This document shows positions 1 through 6,595 of a stretch of DNA of 6,595 bases, piece after piece. Each line of letters opens with the position of its first letter. The stretch's first letter is position 1. The position numbers and the translations under genes were made by a program. The DNA comes from Gammaproteobacteria bacterium (GTDB lineage: Bacteria; Pseudomonadota; Gammaproteobacteria; SZUA-229), in NCBI GenBank assembly GCA_011051475.1, contig DRLE01000028.1, positions 1-6,595 on the forward strand, in the 5' to 3' direction. The notes under the pieces were generated by a model, which had not been told where the DNA came from, did no database searches, and saw nothing but the letters and a program-made list of their open reading frames with translations.

Positions 1-1
1 G

Positions 2-619
2 AACAACAGCATTCTACTGGGCAGCGCCTTACTACTCCTGGGCAGCCAGGCGACCCAGGCGCTGGAAATCACGCCCCTGCTCGGTTTTCGCGGTGGTGGC
101 GAGTTCATCGATACCGTCGAAAACAGGAAACACATGACCAGCAGCTCGGAAGTCTACGGGCTGATTATCAGCGGTGCCCCCTACAACCAGGGCAAGCAGT
201 TCGAGGTGTATTTCAGCCATCAGTCAACAGAGATACGCTCTATACCCAACCCCTCAACTCCGTCCCCGCAAGAGAATGTCGATGTACCGCTTCGCATCAG
301 CTATCTGCACTTTGGCGGCACTGCACCGATTACCGATGAAAAAAAACTGAAAACCTATGTCAGCGGCGGACTGGGTTTTACCTACCTCACACCGGACTTC
401 TCCGGACTGGAATCCGACCTGCTCGGCTCTCTCAGTCTGGGGCTTGGCATGCGCATGCCCATGACCGAGCGCATTGACCTGCGTCTGGAAACCCGCCTGC
501 TGGCCACACTGGTCAACAGTAATTCAGGCATTCTCTGCAGCGGCGGCTGCGTTATCAAGGTCAACGGCAGCGCCTTCTACCAGGGCGAAGTCTTTGCCGG
601 AGTTGCGTTCAGGTTCTAG
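2..619 (+). CDS. Outer-membrane beta-barrel protein, 5' end cut by the window
   Basis: The frame is open from base 2 to the TAG at 617-619, giving 205 visible residues. The first ATG inside the window (134) is not the true start, because the residues before it form a signal peptide: a Leu/Ala-rich core followed by a Thr-Gln-Ala / Leu-Glu cleavage site near visible residue 20. Only a few N-terminal residues should be missing. The mature part has alternating polar and hydrophobic stretches, Gly-rich turns (for example Ser-Gly-Gly-Leu-Gly-Phe) and ends in Phe-Arg-Phe, the terminal aromatic signature used by the BAM machinery. These are features of a small outer-membrane beta-barrel. Two cysteines, C-x3-C at visible residues 179 and 183, lie in what should be the last loop and could form a disulfide after export. 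The family resembles uncharacterised OmpA/porin-like barrels of gammaproteobacteria. No substrate can be named. It converges on the DUF481 gene and shares a terminator with it. Confidence 0.8.
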   Translation, partial: NNSILLGSALLLLGSQATQALEITPLLGFRGGGEFIDTVENRKHMTSSSEVYGLIISGAPYNQGKQFEVYFSHQSTEIRSIPNPSTPSPQENVDVPLRISYLHFGGTAPITDEKKLKTYVSGGLGFTYLTPDFSGLESDLLGSLSLGLGMRMPMTERIDLRLETRLLATLVNSNSGILCSGGCVIKVNGSAFYQGEVFAGVAFRF

Positions 620-641
620 CAAGAAAGCATATCAAATCGCA

Positions 642-675
642 AAAAAAAGAGCGCGAATATTCGCGCTCTTTTTTT
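642..675. terminator. Bidirectional Rho-independent terminator
   Basis: This is a perfect 34-base palindrome centred between 658 and 659. The GC-rich core is AGAGCGCGAAT with its complement, flanked by seven A on the left and seven T on the right. Read on either strand it gives a strong stem followed by a U-tract. It lies between two convergent genes, 22 bases after the stop at 619 and 20 bases beyond the stop at 696, so it should end both transcripts. Confidence 0.93.
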
Positions 676-695
676 GTGTACCACTGGTCCGTCAA

Positions 696-1442
696 TCAGA
701 AATTGTAAACCAGCGTCATGGCCGCTTCGGTATCGGTTTTCTCCGTACCAACCGGCACCTTGGTTTTATGCCTGACGGTGTAGGTGAATTTCATCGCCAG
801 GGTCTTGTTGATATTGGCCTGCAGACCGGTCACCGATTTGCTTGCAGTAAACTCCTCACCGATCTCGGTCAACAGCTCCTGGAGAAATTTGGAATTTTCA
901 GTAATCGCCCACCAGAAATTGCCTGACAAACGCAAGGTCGCCTCATTCTTGGATTCGGCATCAGCGATGTCCTCGCGGTAGAACCTTGCGCCAGGACCGA
1001 TCTCAAGATCGAGCTGCATAGCCGGATCCTTGATCACCTTGCGACCATAACCAAGGCCAAGCGTGTTTTCATATTCAAAACCACTGAAGCGGTCCTTGAT
1101 CAGTTTCACCAGGCCATAGGCATAATCACGTTCTGTGAACTTGTAGTCCGATTTGCCGGATGCTTCATAACGCTCGGCAGATACCACCATTTCATCGGTA
1201 TTGGTATCCTTCGACTGCTGACCATAACCTTCCAGATGGCCGGTATGACGCCATTTCTCCACTTCGTAAACCGTGTCCAGCTTGCCGGTTGTGGTCTTGG
1301 TTTCCGTGTTACCTGTGGTACTGATAAATCCGAGCTCAGCCGTGGTTTTCCATGGTGAGTCTTTCTTTTCATCTGCAGCAGTGGCCACAGCCGAGGTCGC
1401 CATCAGGCTGCCAATCAATACTATTTTTATACATCTATTCAC
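696..1442 (-). CDS. DUF481 (YdiY-type) outer-membrane protein
   Basis: The product is 248 residues from a GTG start at 1442. I prefer this start to an in-frame TTG at 1460 because AAAGGA lies 7 bases upstream of the GTG, while the TTG has no ribosome site. Starting at the GTG also gives a clean signal peptide: Arg-Cys-Ile-Lys, a hydrophobic core, and Ala-Thr-Ala-Ala before Asp-Glu-Lys-Lys, with cleavage near residue 22-23. The Cys at position 4 is not in a lipobox. The mature protein begins with Trp-Lys, Ala-Glu-Leu-Gly-Phe and a Ser-Thr-Thr-Gly-Asn-Thr-Glu-Thr stretch, typical of DUF481. It continues in amphipathic strands (Gly-Leu-Gly-Tyr-Gly-Arg, Gly-Pro-Gly-Ala-Arg-Phe-Tyr) and ends Val-Tyr-Asn-Phe, a barrel-type C-terminus. 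The E. coli family member YdiY is known only as a putative or salt-induced outer-membrane protein, so the molecular role is unknown. It follows mscS by 37 bases and is probably in the same transcript. Confidence 0.85.
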   Translation of the reverse strand: MNRCIKIVLIGSLMATSAVATAADEKKDSPWKTTAELGFISTTGNTETKTTTGKLDTVYEVEKWRHTGHLEGYGQQSKDTNTDEMVVSAERYEASGKSDYKFTERDYAYGLVKLIKDRFSGFEYENTLGLGYGRKVIKDPAMQLDLEIGPGARFYREDIADAESKNEATLRLSGNFWWAITENSKFLQELLTEIGEEFTASKSVTGLQANINKTLAMKFTYTVRHKTKVPVGTEKTDTEAAMTLVYNF

Positions 1443-1449
1443 TTGTCTT

Positions 1450-1455
1450 TCCTTT
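1450..1455 (-). promoter_or_regulatory. Ribosome binding site deciding the GTG start of the DUF481 gene
   Basis: On the minus strand the sequence reads AAAGGA, then 7 bases, then GTG at 1442. This spacing is ideal, whereas the in-frame TTG at 1460 has no comparable motif upstream. It sets the start of the DUF481 protein at 1442. Confidence 0.7.
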
Positions 1456-1479
1456 ATCAAATTTTATTACAGTTTTAAA

Positions 1480-2313
1480 TTACGCAGCCTTGTCCTGATG
1501 AATATCCATCTGCGGATAAGGAATGGATATACCTTCGGCATCGAAGGTCAGTTTGACCTTTTCGTGGATATCGAAATAGACATTCCAGTAATCCTCGGTC
1601 TTGCACCAGGGGCGTACATTGAAATTGACGCTGCTGTCCGCCAGCTCGGCAACAGCAACCAGGGGAGCAGGATCTTTCAGAATACGCTCGTCTTCCTCAA
1701 GAATTCGGTTGAGAATGTCCTTGGCTTTTCTGATGTCATCGTCATAACCGATACCGAAAACCATATCAACACGGCGTGTGGAACGCTTGGAGAAATTGGT
1801 AATGGTACCGCCGAAAATCTCGCCATTGGGAATAATGATTTCACGGTTATCACCGGTACGCATGGTGGTGGTAAAAATACCGATGGTTTCAACCACGCCG
1901 AGCACACCGGCCGTTTCCACCAGATCGCCGTCATTGAACGGGCGGAAAACAATCAGCATGACACCGGATGCCAGATTCTGCAGTGAGCCCTGCAGGGCCA
2001 GGCCAATGGCCAGACCGGCAGCACCGATCAGAGCGATAAGCGAGGTGGTATCAACGCCCAGCTGGTCGAGGGCCGCAACCACGACGAACAGCAACAGCAC
2101 CGTATTGATAATCGAACCGATAAAATTAACCAGGATATTATCAACCTTGGCCTTGGTCATGACCTTCTTGGAAACAGAGGTCAGCATTTTCGCCACAGAC
2201 TTACCGATAACAAATATCGCCAGCGCCAGCACGATATTGATGCCCCACGGAATAATATAGGTTTCGAGTAGCTGGGTAAGGTTGATATTGGATGGTATGA
2301 GATCTTCCGGCAT
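1480..2313 (-). CDS. mscS: Small-conductance mechanosensitive channel MscS
   Basis: The product is 277 residues, close to the 286 of E. coli MscS, and aligns with it nearly end to end by eye. It is an inner-membrane homoheptameric channel that opens under membrane tension to release ions and small solutes in hypo-osmotic shock. TM1 is about residues 17-45, TM2 about 60-82 and pore-lining TM3 about 90-121. TM3 carries the family motif GAAGLAIGLALQGSLQNLAS at 97-116. By alignment the hydrophobic gate is Leu101 and Leu105 (E. coli 105 and 109), and the kink is Gly109 (E. coli 113). Arg-Pro-Phe at 124-126 opens the beta domain, Pro-Asn-Gly lies at 162-164, and the C-terminal Pro-Tyr-Pro-Gln-Met-Asp at 265-270 forms the cytoplasmic barrel. 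The last residues, Asp-Lys-Ala-Ala, also match E. coli, though the tail is shorter. The ATG has AAGGGG 7 bases upstream. The DUF481 gene follows closely. Confidence 0.96.
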   Translation of the reverse strand: MPEDLIPSNINLTQLLETYIIPWGINIVLALAIFVIGKSVAKMLTSVSKKVMTKAKVDNILVNFIGSIINTVLLLFVVVAALDQLGVDTTSLIALIGAAGLAIGLALQGSLQNLASGVMLIVFRPFNDGDLVETAGVLGVVETIGIFTTTMRTGDNREIIIPNGEIFGGTITNFSKRSTRRVDMVFGIGYDDDIRKAKDILNRILEEDERILKDPAPLVAVAELADSSVNFNVRPWCKTEDYWNVYFDIHEKVKLTFDAEGISIPYPQMDIHQDKAA

Positions 2314-2320
2314 TTTAATT

Positions 2321-2326
2321 CCCCTT
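2321..2326 (-). promoter_or_regulatory. Ribosome binding site of mscS
   Basis: On the minus strand AAGGGG precedes the ATG at 2313 with 7 bases between. It differs from the AAGGAG consensus by one base. It supports the start chosen for mscS. Confidence 0.6.
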
Positions 2327-2414
2327 TTTACTGGCCCTTACAGCCATGTTGTTGATTCAATTACATTTGTATCAGAGACCTGAATGCAGCTGTCCCTGGA
2401 AGCGGGCGAATTTT

Positions 2415-2420
2415 ATCATA
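2415..2420 (-). promoter_or_regulatory. Possible -10 element for mscS
   Basis: The minus strand reads TATGATAAAAT at 2410-2420. TATGAT matches the sigma-70 -10 consensus at five of six positions. No good -35 box is seen at the right distance, so this is a weak call. It lies inside the 2395-2431 inverted repeat, about 100 bases upstream of the mscS start. Confidence 0.25.
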
Positions 2421-2530
2421 CTCATTCCAGGCCTACCCCTTGATTGCAGGCAGGTATGACCTTTTGTCAGATATATTTGCAGATTTGTTGATTATTCGGA
2501 AAATTTGCATTATTTTTCCTTTGTTTGTAC

Positions 2531-2541
2531 TAGAATATAAG
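2531..2541 (+). promoter_or_regulatory. Possible -10 region for the PilZ gene
   Basis: TAGAATATAAG contains two overlapping -10-like hexamers, TAGAAT (2531-2536) and TATAAG (2536-2541), each matching TATAAT at five of six positions. The -35 side is only A/T-rich, with no good TTGACA. Transcription from here would give an mRNA leader of roughly 80-90 bases before the PilZ ATG at 2630. Confidence 0.3.
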
Positions 2542-2568
2542 TAATCGCTGATTAATTAATGCATACTT

Positions 2569-2619
2569 CCCTGGATAAACTTCAGGGCTAGACGGATGGA
2601 GTACCGGTAAACACTCCGT
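2569..2619 (+). promoter_or_regulatory. Structured 5' leader of the PilZ mRNA
   Basis: Two hairpins can form just upstream of the ribosome site. The first pairs CCCTG (2569-2573) with CAGGG (2583-2587) and can extend by two inner pairs. The second pairs GGAGT (2598-2602) with ACTCC (2613-2617). An alternative pairing, ACGGA (2592-2596) with TCCGT (2615-2619), competes with the second. Three GGA motifs lie at 2573-2575, 2594-2596 and 2598-2600. The fold and the motifs suggest post-transcriptional control, for example by a CsrA/RsmA-type protein, but no known RNA family is matched. Confidence 0.35.
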
Positions 2620-2629
2620 AAAGGCACTT

Positions 2630-3049
2630 ATGGCTCTTGATATACCCGGCATATCCGAAAGGCGGCAGACACCGCGTTTCGAAGTAGATCTTCCTGTTGA
2701 CCTGGTCCTGGAAGACGGTACGATTTTGCCGGTGCAGGCCACCAACCTATCAAGTACCGGCATGCTGATCTACTGTGACAGCTGGGTAACCGATGAAATT
2801 GAACCGCGTGGCATACAGAACCACTCCATCAGTCATATCCGTTTCAAGGCCATTACCGAACTGAATATCGGCGACATCAGAAAAAAGCTTTATGCCCGTT
2901 GCCGCATTATGTCGGTTCAGCGCATGTCACAGGATGAGTTCCGCCTCAACCTGGCCTTTGTCGATTTCGAAAACGGCAGCGAAAGCGTGCTTGATGCCTT
3001 CCTCGATACTTTCATGCATAAAAAAACGGAAACCCGGCACCTCGCCTGA
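2630..3049 (+). CDS. PilZ-domain protein, probable cyclic-di-GMP receptor
   Basis: The product is 139 residues, soluble, with no signal peptide or membrane segment, and consists essentially of a single PilZ domain. The two defining cyclic-di-GMP contacts are intact: R-x3-R at Arg12-Gln-Thr-Pro-Arg16, and [D/N]-x-S-x2-G at Asn39-Leu-Ser-Ser-Thr-Gly44. Between them is the expected beta strand (Phe-Glu-Val-Asp-Leu-Pro-Val). The remainder, with Ile-Arg-Phe-like and Asn-Leu-Ala-Phe-Val-Asp-Phe strands and an amphipathic C-terminal helix, fits the PilZ barrel. Stand-alone PilZ proteins bind cyclic-di-GMP in the cytoplasm and act on motility, pili, exopolysaccharide or other targets. Nothing here shows which. 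AAAGG at 2620-2624, 5 bases before the ATG, supports the start. The gene is transcribed alone, diverging from mscS and converging on gltD, and its last codons form part of a terminator hairpin. Confidence 0.88.
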   Translation: MALDIPGISERRQTPRFEVDLPVDLVLEDGTILPVQATNLSSTGMLIYCDSWVTDEIEPRGIQNHSISHIRFKAITELNIGDIRKKLYARCRIMSVQRMSQDEFRLNLAFVDFENGSESVLDAFLDTFMHKKTETRHLA

Positions 3050-3061
3050 TTTCCGCTTTTT
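3020..3061. terminator. Bidirectional terminator overlapping the end of the PilZ gene
   Basis: CGGAAA (3027-3032) pairs with TTTCCG (3050-3055). Inside, GGC (3036-3038) pairs with GCC (3044-3046), with a three-by-three internal loop between the two stems. Seven A (3020-3026) lie on the left and five T (3057-3061) on the right, so a U-tract follows the stem on either strand. The PilZ stop codon (3047-3049) is inside the hairpin. On the minus strand it lies about 34 bases past the gltD stop, so it should serve both convergent genes. Confidence 0.75.
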
Positions 3062-3088
3062 ACGCATATCGCACTGCAGGCAACTTCC

Positions 3089-4564
3089 TCAGGGCAATAA
3101 GGTATCACCCATCAGGTAACGATCGATTTCCCTGGCCGCTTCACGCCCTTCATTAATTCCCCAGACCACCAGCGACTGACCGCGACGGCAGTCACCGGCC
3201 GCAAAGATGCCTTTGATATTGGTCTGGTACTTGCCATATTCTGCGCGGTAATTGGAACGCTCGTCATAATCCACATAAACCGCATCGGTGGCGTAATGCT
3301 CGGGACCGACAAAGCCCATGGACAGCAACACCAGGTCGGCGGGCCAGACTTTTTCGGTGCCTTCAACCTCTTCCATCTTCCACTGGTCATCCTGCTTGCT
3401 CCAGAGCACCTCGACGATTTTCACACCGGCCACATTACCGTTGCCGTCATCGATGAATTCCTTGGTCAGGATGCTGTACTCGCGCGGGTCACGACCGAAA
3501 CGCTCGATGGCTTCTTCATGGCCGTAATCAACGCGGTGGATTTTCGGCCATAAGGGCCAGGGATTGTCCTCGGCGCGGTTTTCCGGTGAACGCGGCAGCA
3601 ACTCGAAATTGACGATGGACTTGCAGCCGTGGCGCAGCGAGGTGGCAATGCAGTCGGTGCCGGTATCACCGCCACCGATAACCACCACGTCCTTGCCTTC
3701 GGCGGAAATATAGTTGCCGTCTTCCAGGTTGGAGTCGAGCAGGCTTTTGGTATTGGCGGTAAGAAACTCCATGGCCAGATGAATACCCTTGAGCTCACGG
3801 CCCGGTACTTCCAGGTCACGCGCGCGGGTGGCGCCGGTGGCAAACAGCACCGCGTCGAAATCCTCGTGCAGCTCTTTCGGATCAACGGCATTATCACCCT
3901 TGCCACCAACATCGGCATTCACCACAAACTCGACACCCTCTTCCTTGAGCACATCAACGCGGCGCTGCACCACGTCCTTGCCCAGCTTCATATTGGGAAT
4001 GCCGTACATCAGCAGGCCACCGATACGGTCGGCGCGCTCATACACGGTAACGTTATGGCCGGCACGGTTAAGCTGCTGTGCGGCGGCAAGACCGGCCGGG
4101 CCGCTGCCGACCACGGCAACCTTCTTGCCGGTACGGCTTGCCGGCGGCTGCGGTTTTACCCAGCCCTCTTCAAAGCCCTTGTCGATAATCGCGTTTTCGA
4201 TATTCTTGATGGTAACCGCCGGCTCGATAATCCCCAGCACGCAGGAACCTTCACAGGGCGCCGGACAGACGCGGCCGGTAAACTCGGGGAAATTATTGGT
4301 CTTGTGCAAACGGTTGAGCGCGGTTTCCCAGCGGTCGGTATAAACCAGGTGGTTCCACTCGGGAATCAGGTTATGCACCGGACAACCGTTGTCCGACTGG
4401 CAGAACGGTACGCCACAGTCCATGCAACGCGCACCCTGGGTTTCCAGGTGCTGGATATCATGCCTGCCGGTAAAAATCTCGCCGTAATCCTGCAGGCGTT
4501 CTTTTACATCGCGATACTGCTCGGTAGCGCGTTCGAATTCTTTGAAACCGGTTGGTTTTCCCAT
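3089..4564 (-). CDS. gltD: Glutamate synthase (NADPH) small subunit
   Basis: The product is 491 residues, slightly longer than the roughly 470 of E. coli GltD. This beta subunit oxidises NADPH at an FAD and passes electrons through iron-sulfur clusters to GltB. The N-terminal domain has the cysteine set for [4Fe-4S] clusters: C47-x2-C50-x4-C55-x5-C61 and C100-x3-C104-x3-C108. The first Rossmann motif, for FAD, is Gly-Ser-Gly-Pro-Ala-Gly at 152-157, followed by Glu175. The second, for NADPH, is Gly-Gly-Gly-Asp-Thr-Gly at 296-301. The C-terminal Gly-Ile-Phe-Ala-Ala-Gly-Asp at 452-458 is the flavin-closing motif of this reductase family. No key residue is missing. The related subunits of NAD-dependent dihydropyrimidine dehydrogenase share these folds, but adjacency to gltB settles the name. 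The ATG at 4564 has only a weak upstream AGAG. It lies 183 bases after gltB, an unusually long gap filled with repeats. Confidence 0.96.
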   Translation of the reverse strand: MGKPTGFKEFERATEQYRDVKERLQDYGEIFTGRHDIQHLETQGARCMDCGVPFCQSDNGCPVHNLIPEWNHLVYTDRWETALNRLHKTNNFPEFTGRVCPAPCEGSCVLGIIEPAVTIKNIENAIIDKGFEEGWVKPQPPASRTGKKVAVVGSGPAGLAAAQQLNRAGHNVTVYERADRIGGLLMYGIPNMKLGKDVVQRRVDVLKEEGVEFVVNADVGGKGDNAVDPKELHEDFDAVLFATGATRARDLEVPGRELKGIHLAMEFLTANTKSLLDSNLEDGNYISAEGKDVVVIGGGDTGTDCIATSLRHGCKSIVNFELLPRSPENRAEDNPWPLWPKIHRVDYGHEEAIERFGRDPREYSILTKEFIDDGNGNVAGVKIVEVLWSKQDDQWKMEEVEGTEKVWPADLVLLSMGFVGPEHYATDAVYVDYDERSNYRAEYGKYQTNIKGIFAAGDCRRGQSLVVWGINEGREAAREIDRYLMGDTLLP

Positions 4565-4596
4565 GGTTTGTTATCTCTATCAATTTAAATGTTGCT

Positions 4597-4635
4597 CCGA
4601 CGGCGTGCACGCATTATTGCTCGTGCTTCCGTCGG
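4597..4635. repeat. Imperfect hairpin upstream of gltD
   Basis: CCGACGG (4597-4603) pairs with CCGTCGG (4629-4635). After a small internal loop, GCACG (4607-4611) pairs with CGTGC (4622-4626), leaving a 10-base loop. That gives twelve pairs in two stems. No T-tract follows on the minus strand, so this is not a standard terminator for gltB. It would sit in the gltB-gltD mRNA about 30 bases before the gltD ATG and could slow polymerase, mark a processing site or protect an mRNA end. Confidence 0.6.
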
Positions 4636-4641
4636 GAAAAC

Positions 4642-4669
4642 AGTGAATAACTAATAGTGAATAGTGAAT
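4642..4669. repeat. Heptamer array, AGTGAAT units
   Basis: Four tandem 7-base units are present: AGTGAAT (4642-4648), the diverged AACTAAT (4649-4655), then AGTGAAT twice (4656-4669). A decayed fifth unit, AACGAAA, may follow at 4670-4676. The units are the exact reverse complement of those in the array at 4703-4735. Confidence 0.9.
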
Positions 4670-4687
4670 AACGAAAAGCCAAAAGCA

Positions 4688-4735
<48 letters not shown>

Positions 4736-4747
4736 GCGCGTGCGCAC

Positions 4748-6595
<1,848 letters not shown>

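Larger units (their letters stand above)
2314..2629. other. Divergent intergenic region between mscS and the PilZ gene
   Basis: These 316 bases hold no convincing gene. The mscS end has its ribosome site (2321-2326) and a possible minus-strand promoter near 2410-2420. The middle part, about 2460-2560, is strongly A+T-rich, as is common for a promoter zone. The right end, from about 2531, holds a possible plus-strand promoter and a foldable leader for the PilZ gene. A 7-base inverted repeat, CCTGGAA (2395-2401) and TTCCAGG (2425-2431), brackets the putative minus-strand -10 box and might be an operator. Confidence 0.6.

Noticed and set aside
1443..1460. TTG start of the DUF481 gene at 1460
   Set aside because: No ribosome site precedes it. 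The GTG at 1442 has AAAGGA at 7 bases and gives a normal signal peptide.
2560..2629. Cyclic-di-GMP (GEMM) riboswitch in front of the PilZ gene
   Set aside because: The order of short G-rich and AAAG-like stretches is suggestive. However, the conserved CGCAAAGCC core and its pairing partner are absent and the element would be too short. A covariance-model search could still settle it.
3629..4588. Long open frame of 319 codons on the plus strand, opposite gltD
   Set aside because: It is the antisense shadow of a clearly recognised gltD. Its translation has no recognisable domain and it lacks its own ribosome site.
4597..4635. Rho-independent terminator between gltB and gltD
   Set aside because: The stem is good, but no U-tract follows it on the minus strand, and a full terminator inside gltBD would be counterproductive.

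Overview
The window looks like ordinary chromosomal DNA from a gammaproteobacterium. The evidence is a MscS channel that follows E. coli MscS closely along its whole length, a proteobacterial-type NADPH glutamate synthase pair in the order gltB-gltD, two Gram-negative outer-membrane beta-barrel proteins ending in Phe, and a small PilZ (cyclic-di-GMP) protein. The genus cannot be named from the sequence. No phage, transposase, CRISPR, tRNA or rRNA was seen.

Layout. (1) 1-619, plus strand: an outer-membrane beta-barrel protein lacking only its first few residues. (2) 642-675: a perfect palindrome with A and T tracts, which should terminate transcription from both sides. (3) 696-2313, minus strand: mscS followed by a DUF481/YdiY-type outer-membrane protein, 37 bases apart and probably co-transcribed. 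(4) 2314-2629: a divergent intergenic region holding the leaders and promoters of mscS (minus) and the PilZ gene (plus). The PilZ leader can fold into hairpins and carries several GGA motifs. (5) 2630-3049, plus strand: the PilZ gene. (6) 3020-3061: a second bidirectional terminator, overlapping the end of the PilZ gene. (7) 3089-6595, minus strand: gltD preceded by the 3' part of gltB, which runs off the right edge. A 183-base spacer between them contains a long imperfect hairpin and facing arrays of a 7-base repeat.

How the genes relate. GltB and GltD form glutamate synthase, which makes two glutamates from glutamine and 2-oxoglutarate using NADPH. This is the assimilatory partner of glutamine synthetase. 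MscS is the inner-membrane valve that releases solutes on hypo-osmotic shock, and glutamate is one of the main solutes accumulated. The nearness of mscS and gltBD is suggestive, but they are separate transcription units. The DUF481 protein downstream of mscS belongs to a family with a salt-induced member, so an envelope or osmotic-stress pair is plausible.

The gene content is well known. The least ordinary part is the gltB-gltD spacer with its inverted heptamer arrays. The structured PilZ leader and the mscS-DUF481 pairing come next.
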